Of a stretch of 64,000 bases of DNA, positions 7,933 to 17,739 are shown one piece after another. The stretch's first letter is position 1. Every line of letters starts with the position of its first letter. The notes under the pieces are model-generated. The model was not told the origin of the DNA and ran no database searches. It saw nothing but the letters and a program-made list of their open reading frames with translations. This stretch comes from Fidelibacterota bacterium UBA6531 (GTDB taxonomy: Bacteria > Fidelibacterota > Marinisomatia > Marinisomatales > TCS55). The position numbers and the translations under genes were made by a program. The stretch spans positions 90,335 to 154,334 of the forward strand of contig DJKX01000032.1 in assembly GCA_002436185.1 (NCBI GenBank), in the 5' to 3' direction.

Positions 7933-9392
7933 AGCCAACTCTTAACAATCTCGTCAAAGGATTCATCGCTGCAAATGGGGATATTCCGTCAACGCCCATA
8001 AAAAACATCCAACTTCATTCAGGCAATGTGCAGCCCGGTGATCTATATATTGCTATCCACGGAACAGCATCCGATGGCCATGATTATATACCGGAAGCTT
8101 TGGAAAATGGCGCTTCAGCCATCATAACAAATGGGCGTGATGTGGGTTCGCTTCCAGTCCCACAGGTAAAAGTATCAAATCCTCGTAAAGCTGCATCATT
8201 TGTTGCTGCTGAATATTACAGGCATCCGTCAAAAGAATTACACATTGTTGGCATTACCGGAACGAATGGTAAAACCAGCACAGCAACACTCATTGCATCC
8301 ATATTAAATGAAGCAGGATGTAAAACAGCACAATTGGGGACATTAGGTGTTTTTGCTGAAAATCATGAACAAGGTAAAACGCTGACAACAATGGATGCTA
8401 TCAATTTGCAGAAACTACTGCGGGACCTTGCTGATGACGATTTTTCTCACGTGGTCATGGAAGTGTCATCTCATGCTATTCACCAATATCGCGTTGCGGA
8501 TGTGGAATTTGATACAACTGTTTTTACCAATTTGACGCCGGAACATTTGGACTATCACGGCACAATGGAAGATTATTATCACGCCAAAGCAAAATTATTC
8601 AAATCTCTCCCCTTGTCTGCCACTGCCATCATAAATACCCATGATGAATACGGTCAGAGATTGATCGATGAGAGCACAGCGCCCGTTATAAAAACGTCTG
8701 TTACGAATAATAGTGATGTTCATTTCAAAGACGTTTATTCCTCTTTGCGGGGGATTACAGGAACAATTGCAGCAGGCGAACATGAGGTTGAAATTAATTC
8801 CGAGCTCATAGGTGATTTTAATAAAGAAAATATACTGTCCGCTGTTGGTGCGGCACTCGCCATGGGAATTCCCATCGGAACAATAGCCGTGGGAATCAAT
8901 TCCTGCAAAGTTGTTTCAGGACGCATGGAAGCAATTATGTCACCTAATGGCGTACCCATTGTTGTGGATTATGCCCATACACCGGATGCGTATGAAAAAG
9001 TGTTAAATACGATTTATCACCTTGTACCGGAAAATGGCCGGCTGATCACTGTTTTCGGTTGCGGCGGCAACCGTGATGCAGCTAATCGTCCCATCATGAG
9101 CCGGTTAGTAGAACAATATTCGGATTATTTTTACATAACACCTGATAACCCTCGTTATGAAAAACAGGATGACATAGTCGAAGAGATCATCACCGGTTTA
9201 TCCACAGATCATTATGAAGTGTTTGCAGATCGGGGAGATGCACTGGAAAAGGCATTAAATGAATTACAAGACAAGGATGTGCTGGTTGTTTTGGGCAAAG
9301 GCCGTGAAACATACCAGGAAATTGAAGGTGTTCGGCAGCCCTATTCTGACATAGCAATCATTGAGGAGTTTTGTGCGCATAACGCTATCTGA
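7929..9392 (+). CDS. murE: UDP-MurNAc-L-Ala-D-Glu:meso-diaminopimelate ligase MurE
   Basis: A 487-residue Mur ligase adding the third peptide residue in the cytosolic peptidoglycan pathway, with ATP. The ATP loop is GITGTNGKTSTATL, the central domain has MEVSSHAIHQYRV and TNLTPEHLDYHGTMEDY, and the C-terminal domain carries DNPR in YITPDNPRYEKQDD. DNPR selects meso-diaminopimelate rather than lysine, so the wall is DAP-type as in Gram-negatives. ATG 7929 forms an ATGA overlap with the ftsI stop and gives a normal N-terminus; an in-frame ATG at 7911 would add six residues encoded inside the ftsI PASTA region and is less likely. Confidence 0.95.
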   Translation: MKPTLNNLVKGFIAANGDIPSTPIKNIQLHSGNVQPGDLYIAIHGTASDGHDYIPEALENGASAIITNGRDVGSLPVPQVKVSNPRKAASFVAAEYYRHPSKELHIVGITGTNGKTSTATLIASILNEAGCKTAQLGTLGVFAENHEQGKTLTTMDAINLQKLLRDLADDDFSHVVMEVSSHAIHQYRVADVEFDTTVFTNLTPEHLDYHGTMEDYYHAKAKLFKSLPLSATAIINTHDEYGQRLIDESTAPVIKTSVTNNSDVHFKDVYSSLRGITGTIAAGEHEVEINSELIGDFNKENILSAVGAALAMGIPIGTIAVGINSCKVVSGRMEAIMSPNGVPIVVDYAHTPDAYEKVLNTIYHLVPENGRLITVFGCGGNRDAANRPIMSRLVEQYSDYFYITPDNPRYEKQDDIVEEIITGLSTDHYEVFADRGDALEKALNELQDKDVLVVLGKGRETYQEIEGVRQPYSDIAIIEEFCAHNAI

Positions 9393-10716
9393 ACCTGAAA
9401 ATTTCAGTACTCTAATAACTCAACTTATAGGCAAAGAGCCCACATCCCCCATTACCGGCATTGCGACAGATAGCCGCGAGTGCATTACGGGTGATTTATA
9501 CGTTGCCTTAAAAGGTGAACAAGTTGATGGGCATCAGTTTATTCAACAAGCCAAAGATAATGGCGCCGTGGCAAGTATTGTAGACCACGAAGCATCCGTT
9601 TCCAATAGGATTGATTTTTTTGTTGTAGAAGATGTCTTAAAAATCATGGGCGACTTGGCACGTGAATGGCGGCGACAATATGATATCCCCGTGATTGGAA
9701 TTACCGGTTCAAACGGTAAAACGACCACGAAAGAATTATTAAAACATATTTTGTCAGCTTCGGAAAACGTCCACGCCACATCAGGGAATTTTAATACGTC
9801 CATTGGATTACCCTTAACACTTTTACAACTGGCACCTCACCACACAGTTTCCATAATTGAAATGGGCGCCAATCAGCCGGGAGATATTGAATATTTGTGT
9901 GATATCACTGAACCCACTCATGGTTTGATTACAAATATAGCTCCTGCCCATCTAGAAGGATTTGGATCAATAGAAGTAGTAGCCAAAACGAAAGGTGCAC
10001 TATTTGATGCATTAGAAAAAGGAACAGCTTTCGTCAATATGGCGGATGAACATATTCGAGAACTCAAAACAAAAGGTGAAGTCATTACATACGGACTAAC
10101 ACCTGAATGTGATTTTCCTGCGGACATTCACCATGAGGAGGATGGAACAATGTCCTTAACAATTGATGCTGAAGAAATTGTTACTGGTTCTCATAACTTG
10201 TCTTTTGTAAAAAACGTCATTGCTTCATCCGCAATCGCAATTCATTTGGGGATTGATTGGGATATTTTCCGTAAACAAATAAAAACATTCCAATCGCCAA
10301 AAGGCCGCTGTGAGGTAAAACAGTTAAATGATTTAACCATCATTGATGATACCTATAATGCGAACCTGACGTCTACCCTCGCCGCAATCGATTACTTGAA
10401 GGCTTTTAGTGGTAACGGTCGTCGAGTATTGGTATTTGGTGATATGTTTGAACTTGGAGAAGGATCTATGAATCACCACCGCCAAGTGGGAAAACATTGC
10501 ATTATAAAAGAATTAGATGCTGTCTTTTCAACGGGGACAGAAACATCAGCTACTGACAGTGTGTTGAATGATTCGATGCATCATCAGCATTTTGATTCAA
10601 AACAAGATTTATTGACATCACTGCAAGATTGGTTAAAAGCAGGTGATAAACTTTTGGTTAAGGGATCCCGTGGAATGGCTATGGAAACGATTATAGAAGG
10701 ATTGTCGAAAAACTGA
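9373..10716 (+). CDS. murF: UDP-MurNAc-tripeptide:D-Ala-D-Ala ligase MurF
   Basis: A 447-residue Mur ligase that adds D-Ala-D-Ala to make the UDP-MurNAc-pentapeptide. It has the N-terminal substrate domain (ITGIATDSRECITGDLYVAL), the ATP loop GITGSNGKTTTKELL, the carbamylated-lysine region TNIAPAHLEGFGS, and IIDDTYNANLTSTLAAID with RVLVFGDMFELGE in the C-terminal part. GAGGAG at 9363-9368 just before GTG 9373 decides the start; a TTG at 9361 in the same frame would put the ribosome site inside the gene. It begins inside murE, 20 bases before that stop. No D-Ala-D-Ala ligase gene lies in the cluster, so the dipeptide must come from elsewhere. Confidence 0.95.
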   Translation: MRITLSEPENFSTLITQLIGKEPTSPITGIATDSRECITGDLYVALKGEQVDGHQFIQQAKDNGAVASIVDHEASVSNRIDFFVVEDVLKIMGDLAREWRRQYDIPVIGITGSNGKTTTKELLKHILSASENVHATSGNFNTSIGLPLTLLQLAPHHTVSIIEMGANQPGDIEYLCDITEPTHGLITNIAPAHLEGFGSIEVVAKTKGALFDALEKGTAFVNMADEHIRELKTKGEVITYGLTPECDFPADIHHEEDGTMSLTIDAEEIVTGSHNLSFVKNVIASSAIAIHLGIDWDIFRKQIKTFQSPKGRCEVKQLNDLTIIDDTYNANLTSTLAAIDYLKAFSGNGRRVLVFGDMFELGEGSMNHHRQVGKHCIIKELDAVFSTGTETSATDSVLNDSMHHQHFDSKQDLLTSLQDWLKAGDKLLVKGSRGMAMETIIEGLSKN

Positions 10717-11819
10717 TGCTGTATCACTTTCTTTATTCTTTCCGCGATGTATTCTCTCCGTTTAATGTTTTTCAATATATCACATTCCGTGCTGCCGCTG
10801 CTGCAATTCTAGCATTACTTTTTACCTTTGCCATTGGACCTAGGATTATTCGCACGCTCCATAAATATCAAATTGGTGAAGAAATTCGCCATGATGGCCC
10901 TGAAAGCCACAAGAAAAAACGCGGCACACCCACTATGGGTGGGCTCATGATCATTGGTTCAGTCCTCTTCCCTACCCTGCTTTTAACTGATCTGACAAAT
11001 GTGTATATACAAATAGTGGTCGTCGCCCTTATCTGGATGGGCATTATCGGGTTCCTGGATGATTACCTGAAAGTGGTTAAGAAAGTTAAAAAAGGACTGG
11101 TGGCCCGCTATAAACTCATTGGCCAAATATTATTAGGCGTCGTGATCAGTATTTGGATTTTCAATAATCCTGTTTTTGCAGAATTTAAAAGTGTAACCAG
11201 TGTTCCTTTTTTCAAAAACCTGGAATTGGATTTTGGTTATTTATATCCCCTGGCCATCATTTTGGTGATCACAGGGACGTCCAATGCAGTAAACCTAACA
11301 GATGGGCTGGATGGATTAGCGGCCGGATTATTGGCGATTTGTTTTACAGCATTTGCTGCCATTGCCTATATGAGTGGTCGTATAGATTTTTCTAGTTACT
11401 TAAATATACTCTATCTTCCTGGCGCCGGTGAACTGACCATTTTTACTGCCGCCATTACGGGAGCTTGCATTGGGTATCTTTGGTTCAATGCGTCTCCTGC
11501 TGAAGTATTTATGGGAGATGTTGGTTCTCTTTCAACGGGTGCAGCATTGGGTACAATTGCTGTATTGCTTAAAAAAGAATTATTGTTATTCATAATTGGC
11601 GGTGTCTTTGTCTGGGAAGCTGTATCAGTGATGCTCCAAGTCACGTATTTTCGTATGACCAAAAAGAAATACGACGAAGGAAAACGCCTCTTCAAGATGG
11701 CACCCATTCATCATCATTTTGAATTAAAAGGCTGGCCGGAATCCAGGGTGGTTGTTCGTTTTTGGATTATCGGTTTATTACTGGCATTATTTTCACTCAC
11801 TACATTCAAAATACGTTAA
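10716..11819 (+). CDS. mraY: Phospho-MurNAc-pentapeptide transferase MraY
   Basis: A 367-residue polytopic inner-membrane enzyme with about ten segments that moves phospho-MurNAc-pentapeptide from UDP to undecaprenyl phosphate, forming lipid I. Signatures: the cytosolic loop IRHDGPESHKKKRGTPTMGG, FLDDYLKVVKK, the catalytic NLTDGLDGLAAG, GDVGSLSTGAALG and the histidine loop FKMAPIHHHFELKGW. It starts on the last base of the murF stop (TGATG) and ends with a one-base overlap with murD. Confidence 0.96.
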   Translation: MLYHFLYSFRDVFSPFNVFQYITFRAAAAAILALLFTFAIGPRIIRTLHKYQIGEEIRHDGPESHKKKRGTPTMGGLMIIGSVLFPTLLLTDLTNVYIQIVVVALIWMGIIGFLDDYLKVVKKVKKGLVARYKLIGQILLGVVISIWIFNNPVFAEFKSVTSVPFFKNLELDFGYLYPLAIILVITGTSNAVNLTDGLDGLAAGLLAICFTAFAAIAYMSGRIDFSSYLNILYLPGAGELTIFTAAITGACIGYLWFNASPAEVFMGDVGSLSTGAALGTIAVLLKKELLLFIIGGVFVWEAVSVMLQVTYFRMTKKKYDEGKRLFKMAPIHHHFELKGWPESRVVVRFWIIGLLLALFSLTTFKIR

Positions 11820-13198
11820 TGGAAATTTCCAACAAAGACAGCATTGATTTGAAAGGTAAGCGTGTTTCCGTTATCGGTTTAGCACGTAGTGGCGTTGCTG
11901 CGGCTAAACTGGCCCAAGAGTTAGGTGCACATGTTTTTGTAAGCGACCAATCGGATTCCAATGACGTAAAACAGGCATTAGATAAATTACAAGATTTCGG
12001 GATTAAGGGTGAACTAAACGGACATTCTGAATCCATTTACAATGCGGATCTATGGGTTATTTCACCGGGAGTTCCCAAAGATGCTGAAATAATTCAACAT
12101 GCTCAAGCTAAAAATATTCCTGTCATCAGTGAAATCGAATTTGCCAGCTGGTTTACCATGGCCCCTATTGTAGCAGTAACCGGTTCTAATGGTAAAACAA
12201 CCACTGTTCATATGCTGAATGAAATGTGTCAATCCGATAATATTGAGCCTATTCTTTCAGGAAATGTAGGAAACCCTTTTTCGGATTGTGTTCGTCATGA
12301 TTTATCCAAACCAAATCCTAAACGAGTTCATGTATTAGAAATTTCCAGTTTCCAGATGGAATTCATTCAGCATTTCAAACCATACATATCAATATTTCTG
12401 AATCTTTCCCCTGACCATTTAAATCGCTACAAGGATATGGATGACTATGTGTCAGCTAAAATGAATATGTGGTCTAATCAAACTCAAGACGATTTTTTGG
12501 TATTCAATGGAGACGATGATGTATTGGCAAAGCGTATTGTTCCGGCCAATGCTAAAAAGATTGCCTTTAGTTTGAAATTGGATACAAACGTTTTATTTAA
12601 ATTAAATGCAACCAAGATTTATGATCAAGAGCACGCCACTCTTATCATCCTGGATGACATCGCATTGCCCGGTAAGCACAATCTCTCTAACTACCTCGGA
12701 GCAGCTACTGCCGCAACACTGCTGGGCATTGCGTCATCCAAAATTGCAGATGTGATGAAATCATTTTGCGGAGTCCCACATCGGCTTGAACACGTTGAAA
12801 ATATCAATGGTGTTATATACATAAATGATTCAAAGGCAACGAATGTTGATGCAGTAAAGGTTGCCTTGGATAGTTTCAATAGCCCTATCCTGCTCATCTT
12901 GGGTGGTCGGGATAAAGGCGGAGATTTTCTTTCACTATACCCACATACCCACAATGTGAAAGAAGTGCTCACCATTGGTGAGTCAGAAGAAGCGATCGCA
13001 ACGGTTTTAGGGGATGCGGTGAGACTGCGTTCATGCGGAAGTCTTAAGTCTGCCGTTGAGGTCGCTCATTCGAATGCACAAACCGGGGACGTTGTTTTAT
13101 TGTCTCCGGGTTGTGCAAGTTTTGATCAATTCGACAATTTCGAACATCGGGGCGATGTCTTTCGGAGTTTGGTTAAAGGATTAAAGGAATTCGTGTGA
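11819..13198 (+). CDS. murD: UDP-MurNAc-L-alanine:D-glutamate ligase MurD
   Basis: A 459-residue ligase that adds D-glutamate to UDP-MurNAc-L-Ala. The N-terminal Rossmann domain begins KGKRVSVIGLARSGVAAAKL, the ATP loop is VAVTGSNGKTTTVHML, then NLSPDHLNRYKDMDDY and the C-terminal YINDSKATNVDAVKVAL and LLILGGRDKGGDF. ATG 11819 overlaps the mraY TAA by one base; the frame is open 57 bases further upstream but that would give an atypical extension. It ends in an overlap with the ftsW GTG start. Confidence 0.95.
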   Translation: MEISNKDSIDLKGKRVSVIGLARSGVAAAKLAQELGAHVFVSDQSDSNDVKQALDKLQDFGIKGELNGHSESIYNADLWVISPGVPKDAEIIQHAQAKNIPVISEIEFASWFTMAPIVAVTGSNGKTTTVHMLNEMCQSDNIEPILSGNVGNPFSDCVRHDLSKPNPKRVHVLEISSFQMEFIQHFKPYISIFLNLSPDHLNRYKDMDDYVSAKMNMWSNQTQDDFLVFNGDDDVLAKRIVPANAKKIAFSLKLDTNVLFKLNATKIYDQEHATLIILDDIALPGKHNLSNYLGAATAATLLGIASSKIADVMKSFCGVPHRLEHVENINGVIYINDSKATNVDAVKVALDSFNSPILLILGGRDKGGDFLSLYPHTHNVKEVLTIGESEEAIATVLGDAVRLRSCGSLKSAVEVAHSNAQTGDVVLLSPGCASFDQFDNFEHRGDVFRSLVKGLKEFV

Positions 13199-14349
13199 GT
13201 TACCTGAATATTATTGTAAAAAAATATGACAAATATTTACTGGGTGCGATTGTGTTACTTTGCGTTTTCGGCACGGTCATGCTTTTCAGCGCCAGTTCCA
13301 TTCGCTCGCTGGAAATCACCAGTAGTCGTACAGATACACTCTATTTACAAGCTCACTTGAAAAGACTGATTGTTGGTATATTTTTTATGTTTTTTTTCAT
13401 GATGTTTGATTATCGAAAACTCAAAGAATGGTCATTACATATTTTAGGTGGAGCAGTTGGATTATTAATCTTGACATTAATCATGAATGTGTTCCAAGGA
13501 ACATCCGGACCGTCACGGTGGATGTATATTGGTCCATTCTCAATTCAAACCAGTGACATTTCCCGTGTGGCACTAATCATTTTTCTGGCTGCATTTATAC
13601 ATGAAAAACGGGATCATATAAAAGATTTTTACAACGGTTATTTGATTTGCATCATGGCAATCGGTTCCATTGCGGCACTCATAGCCATGCAGCCGGATTT
13701 GAGCACAACTGCTATGATTCTGATTATATCCTTTGTTATGCTTTTTCTCGGCGGCGCCAAACTAATGCACATGATGGCCACTGCCGGTTTATCCATGACG
13801 TTTCTTGCAATTATTATTATGAATTGGGATTATATGCGTATCAGGATAGATTCATTTGTAAACCCTGAAACAGTGAGTGCTGAAAATCTGCATCAGATCA
13901 AGCAGTCCATGATCAGCCTAGCTAATGGCGGTTTTTTTGGATTAGGTCTGGGCAACAGTTTTGGGAAGAATCACTTCCTCCCCACTCCTCACACAGATTT
14001 CATTTATGCAATTGTGGGAGAAGAAACAGGCCTAATTGGAACATTATTTGTTCTAACATTATTCATGTTCATTTTCCAACGAGGAATTCATATAGCCAAG
14101 GAAAGTCCGGATATATTCGGAGTTATGCTGGCTTTGGGTATTTCCTGCAGTTTTATTTTATACGCCTTCATTAATGCTGCCGTGGTAACAAACCTTGTTC
14201 CAACAACAGGATTAGCCATGCCCCTAATTAGTTATGGTGGTTCAGGAGTTGTGGTCCATTTAGCGTGCCTGGGTATCTTATTAAATATCAGTCAATCCAA
14301 ACGATCAGTGGGCAGTGATTCTAATTGGAGGAAACGCATTTATGGCTAA
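13195..14349 (+). CDS. ftsW: FtsW septal peptidoglycan polymerase (SEDS family)
   Basis: A 384-residue SEDS membrane protein with about ten segments, a lipid II glycosyltransferase working with FtsI at the septum. Family marks are SGPSRWMYIG, the periplasmic loop with GLGLGNSFGKNHFLPTPHTD (including the catalytic-region aspartate) followed by FIYAIVGEETGLIG, and the end segment TGLAMPLISYGGSG. Adjacent ftsI and a division cluster argue for FtsW rather than RodA. It starts at GTG 13195, four bases inside murD, and ends eight bases inside the murG start. Confidence 0.95.
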   Translation: MSYLNIIVKKYDKYLLGAIVLLCVFGTVMLFSASSIRSLEITSSRTDTLYLQAHLKRLIVGIFFMFFFMMFDYRKLKEWSLHILGGAVGLLILTLIMNVFQGTSGPSRWMYIGPFSIQTSDISRVALIIFLAAFIHEKRDHIKDFYNGYLICIMAIGSIAALIAMQPDLSTTAMILIISFVMLFLGGAKLMHMMATAGLSMTFLAIIIMNWDYMRIRIDSFVNPETVSAENLHQIKQSMISLANGGFFGLGLGNSFGKNHFLPTPHTDFIYAIVGEETGLIGTLFVLTLFMFIFQRGIHIAKESPDIFGVMLALGISCSFILYAFINAAVVTNLVPTTGLAMPLISYGGSGVVVHLACLGILLNISQSKRSVGSDSNWRKRIYG

Positions 14350-15429
14350 AACATTCATCATGGCCGGAGGCGGAACGGGTGGACATTTATTTCCCGCATT
14401 GGCTATCGGCGCTGAATTGAAAAAACGATCAGATGCCAACATTCATTATGTTGGATCAAAGTTTGGTATTGAAGCGGAAAAATTACCCACAATGAATGTT
14501 GAACATACTTTGCTTCCAATTCGAGGTTTACAACGATCACTTTCTTTACAATCCTTGGGACGCAATGCATTACTCCCTGGCAGGCTCATTTCTTCAAAAA
14601 TGAAAACCAATAAACTGTTTAAAGATTTAAATCCGGATGCAGTAATCGCAACAGGTGGATATGCCTCTGCACTGCCCCTTCATTCAGCTGAAAAGATGAA
14701 TATCCCCTATTTCATTCAGGAACAGAATTCGTTTCCTGGGATCACAACACGGCATTTTGCGGAAAATGCAGAAATGGTTTTTACAGCATTTGTGGAAGTC
14801 GATGACTTGATTAAAAAAAAAACTGTTTTCTCGCAGGCAACCCCGTCCGTTGGGACATTTCTAATGGGGATCGTATGACAGCTGCGCAATTATTCGACTT
14901 AAATGCGGATAAAAAAACGCTATTTATATTTGGCGGAAGCCAGGGGTCTGAAGCATTAAACAAGTGTACAAAGGGCATGATCAACTATTTAAATGACATC
15001 CAACTATTATGGCAAACAGGGAAAAGCAATATTGATAAATATGAACAATTCGAAACTGATTCTGTACGGGTTGTACCTTTTATTGATGATATGAAATCTG
15101 CTTACGCATTATCTGATTTATCCTTTTCTCGTGCAGGTGCATTGACAATTGCAGAATTAACATCATGTGGTTTACCGTCAATTCTAGTGCCCCTACCCTC
15201 CGCTGCTGCAGATCATCAAACACATAACGGTCAATCAATGGTGGATGCTGGTGCGGCTGAATTAATCCCTGAAGCAGAATTAGATTCAAAAAAGACATCT
15301 GAAAAAATAGTTTCACTAATGAATGATGAAAATGCTCTCAACAAAATGACTTCAAAGTCTAAACAATTAGGCAAACCAAATGCGGTAAACGTAATTGTTG
15401 ACCAAATAATGGAAAAGGTAATCGCCTGA
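14342..15429 (+). pseudogene. murG: MurG glycosyltransferase gene interrupted by a frameshift
   Basis: MurG makes lipid II from lipid I and UDP-GlcNAc. The N-terminal half is intact from ATG 14342 (GGAGG at 14327-14331): TFIMAGGGTGGHLFPALAIG, ATGGYASALPLHSAEK, QEQNSFPGITTR. At the ten-A run 14813-14822 the frame is lost and reaches TGA at 14878. The other frame carries on directly after the run with AGNPVRWDISNGD, the conserved MurG GNPVR motif, then FIFGGSQGSEALNK and FSRAGALTIAELTSCGLPSI to the stop at 15429. One extra A (or two fewer) restores a ~360-residue MurG. The ATG at 14875 is internal to the domain, so this is not a natural two-gene split. An indel error, slippage-based expression or a true mutation are possible; the gene is normally essential, so error or slippage is likelier. 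Confidence 0.88.
14813..14823 (+). other. A10 homopolymer at the murG frame break (possible slippage site)
   Basis: Ten A followed by C. Zero-frame codons are AAA AAA AAA ACT; the downstream half is read in the -1 frame as AAC TGT TTT. The tract contains A AAA AAA, a sequence that supports -1 ribosomal slippage, and long A runs also allow polymerase slippage. No downstream hairpin was obvious. In the -1 frame a TAA lies just upstream at 14812-14814, so the switch must happen inside the run. Confidence 0.7.
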
Positions 15430-16817
15430 TGTTTCGCAAAGTAAAGAAAGTTCATTTCGTAGGCATTGGCGGAATTGGTATGAGTGGTATAGCTGAATTG
15501 CTGCTTAACCTCGGCTTTGATGTGAGCGGGTCCGATATTATGGAATCTCCCATTGTGGAAAAACTGATCCGACTAGGTGCAGACGTACACATGGGCCATA
15601 ATGCTATTAATCTGACGGATGCTGATGTGCTGGTTTATTCCAGTGCTGTGCAAAAAGAAAACCCTGAGATCCAGGCAGCTTATGAAAAAAATATACCCGT
15701 CATCCGTAGAGCGGAAATGTTGGGAGAATTAATTGCTGTAAAGGAAACGAGTATTGGTGTTGGCGGTACTCACGGAAAAACAACAACCTCTTCCATGATT
15801 GGCACCATTTTATCCGAATGTCATTTAGATCCCACACTGGTTGTAGGCGGATTGGTTAAAACAATTGATTCAAATGCTAAACTTGGTAGCGGAAATATAA
15901 TTGTGGTGGAAGCGGATGAATTCGACCGGAGTTTTCTGGCTCTGCGTCCAACCATAAGCATCATTACAAACATTGAACTTGAACACACCGATTGTTATGA
16001 AAACTTGAAAGATCTTCAGCAGGCATTCATTCAATTTGCCAACGCTGCTCCTTTTTACGGCGCCGTCATTGCCTGCGCCGATTCCCCGGCCCTCATGGAC
16101 ATTGTTCCGGAAATTAAACGTCCGATAATCACTTATGGTCTGTGTACCGATGCAGAAATCAGGGCAACAAATATTTGTTACAATGAATCCCAAACTGTAT
16201 ATACACTGTGGGAAAATGACCATGAAAACGGAACCATTAAGCTCAATATTCCCGGTGAGCACAATGTGGTGAATTCACTTGCGGCTATTGCCTTGGGTAT
16301 GGAAATGGGATTGAAAATCGATGTCATCGCCAAAGGATTGCAATCGTATCACGGCGTGCGCAGGCGTTTTGAGATTAAAGGTATTTCCAATGATATTATG
16401 GTGGTGGATGATTATGCGCACCACCCAACTGAAGTCACGGCAACACTGCAGGCTGCCAAGGATGGCTGGGATCGCAGAATTGTTTCTGTTTTTCAACCTC
16501 ACCTATATTCGCGCACTCAGGAATTTTATAAAGAGTTTGCCAACGCATTTAAAGCAAGTGATGTACTCATTGTTACAGATGTATATCCGGCGAGAGAAAA
16601 ACCCATCGCCGGTGTGAGTGGCGCTATGGTGTCTAACTCTGCCCGTAAGGCCGGACATAAACATGTGCATTACGTTCCAAATCTGGATGATATTGCTGTT
16701 CATTTAGATAATATTGTGCAACCGGGTGACATGGTTTTAACCATCGGTGCCGGAACAATATGGAGATATTCAGAATCATATTTTGAACATTTAAAAACCT
16801 TGGAGGCTGCTGCTTAA
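15429..16817 (+). CDS. murC: UDP-N-acetylmuramate:L-alanine ligase MurC
   Basis: A 462-residue ligase starting the stem peptide by adding L-alanine to UDP-MurNAc. The N-terminus has HFVGIGGIGMSGIAELLLN, the ATP loop is GVGGTHGKTTTSSMIG, followed by VVEADEFDRSFL, TNIELEHTDCYENL, the substrate motif YHGVRRRFEIKG and VVDDYAHHPTEVTATL, all typical of MurC. The ATG overlaps the murG stop by one base (TGATG), and murB follows within ten bases. Confidence 0.96.
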   Translation: MFRKVKKVHFVGIGGIGMSGIAELLLNLGFDVSGSDIMESPIVEKLIRLGADVHMGHNAINLTDADVLVYSSAVQKENPEIQAAYEKNIPVIRRAEMLGELIAVKETSIGVGGTHGKTTTSSMIGTILSECHLDPTLVVGGLVKTIDSNAKLGSGNIIVVEADEFDRSFLALRPTISIITNIELEHTDCYENLKDLQQAFIQFANAAPFYGAVIACADSPALMDIVPEIKRPIITYGLCTDAEIRATNICYNESQTVYTLWENDHENGTIKLNIPGEHNVVNSLAAIALGMEMGLKIDVIAKGLQSYHGVRRRFEIKGISNDIMVVDDYAHHPTEVTATLQAAKDGWDRRIVSVFQPHLYSRTQEFYKEFANAFKASDVLIVTDVYPAREKPIAGVSGAMVSNSARKAGHKHVHYVPNLDDIAVHLDNIVQPGDMVLTIGAGTIWRYSESYFEHLKTLEAAA

Positions 16818-16827
16818 GGTGGATCCT

Positions 16828-17739
16828 ATGGCTGAATTGAAAGCAACAGTTAAAGGCAAGTTCCTGGAGAGTGAACCCATGTCAAAACATACCTCTTACG
16901 GCATTGGCGGACCAGCTTGGGCATATATAACACCAAAAGACAAACATGATCTTGGCAACCTATTGCGCTTTGCAACAGAATCGGATATTCCCGTTTATTT
17001 TGTCGGTTCCGGTTCGAACTTGTTAGTTGCTGATGAAGGCATTGATGGTATAGTCATTACCCTTGGGAAATCATTTACCCATTTAGATATTTCAAATAAC
17101 CATGTCTATGCCGAAACAGGTGTTATGCTTGGGCGGATGGTAAAAGAGTGTATTAAACGGAATTTAAGCGGACTGGAGAGTATGATCGGCGTTCCTGGCA
17201 CATTGGGTGGTGCATTGATTATGAATGCGGGAGCCTTTGGCGGAGAAATTTCCAATTACCTCCAAAAAGTTGAGGTTATGACACTTACCGGAGATTTAAA
17301 AAATTATTCTGTGGATGAAATCGATTTCAGCTATCGCCATTCTTCATTCAATGAAGATGAAATAATCATTAGCGCTGATTTCGAAATGCAGGAAACTACC
17401 TCGGCGGTGATACAGGAAAAACGTAGTCTAGCCAGTCAAGGGAGAAAAAAGAATCAGCCATTGCGATTTCGCTCTGCCGGCAGTGTATTCAAAAACCCAA
17501 AACCGGATCTTGCTGCCGGATACTTGATCGATCAAGCAGGGCTTAAAGGAACACGTAGCGGAGATGCTGAAATTTCTGAAAAGCACGCTAATTTTTTTAT
17601 TAATCATGGCTCTGCCACCGCAAATGATATTGCAACATTGATTCGCATCGCACGGAAGGAAGTAAAAGAAAAATTTGATATTATACTGGAATTGGAAATC
17701 AAAACACTTGGGTTTGATAAGGATGTTTTTACACCATGA
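16828..17739 (+). CDS. murB: UDP-N-acetylenolpyruvoylglucosamine reductase MurB
   Basis: A 303-residue FAD enzyme that reduces UDP-GlcNAc-enolpyruvate to UDP-MurNAc with NADPH. FAD-binding motifs are TSYGIGGPAW and VYFVGSGSNLLVADEG, then GVPGTLGGALIMNAGAFGGE, and the proton-donor serine in RFRSAGSVFKNP. The short GSVFKNP form resembles the type II (Bacillus-like) MurB. AAGGTGG at 16816-16822 sits correctly for ATG 16828; a GTG at 16819 is in frame but falls inside that ribosome site. The stop overlaps the ftsQ ATG as ATGA. Confidence 0.94.
   Translation: MAELKATVKGKFLESEPMSKHTSYGIGGPAWAYITPKDKHDLGNLLRFATESDIPVYFVGSGSNLLVADEGIDGIVITLGKSFTHLDISNNHVYAETGVMLGRMVKECIKRNLSGLESMIGVPGTLGGALIMNAGAFGGEISNYLQKVEVMTLTGDLKNYSVDEIDFSYRHSSFNEDEIIISADFEMQETTSAVIQEKRSLASQGRKKNQPLRFRSAGSVFKNPKPDLAAGYLIDQAGLKGTRSGDAEISEKHANFFINHGSATANDIATLIRIARKEVKEKFDIILELEIKTLGFDKDVFTP

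Noticed and set aside
14875..15429. A separate downstream gene starting at ATG 14875 with an ATGA overlap
   Set aside because: The conserved GNPVR motif is encoded upstream of this ATG in the same frame, so the ATG is internal to murG and the overlap is chance.
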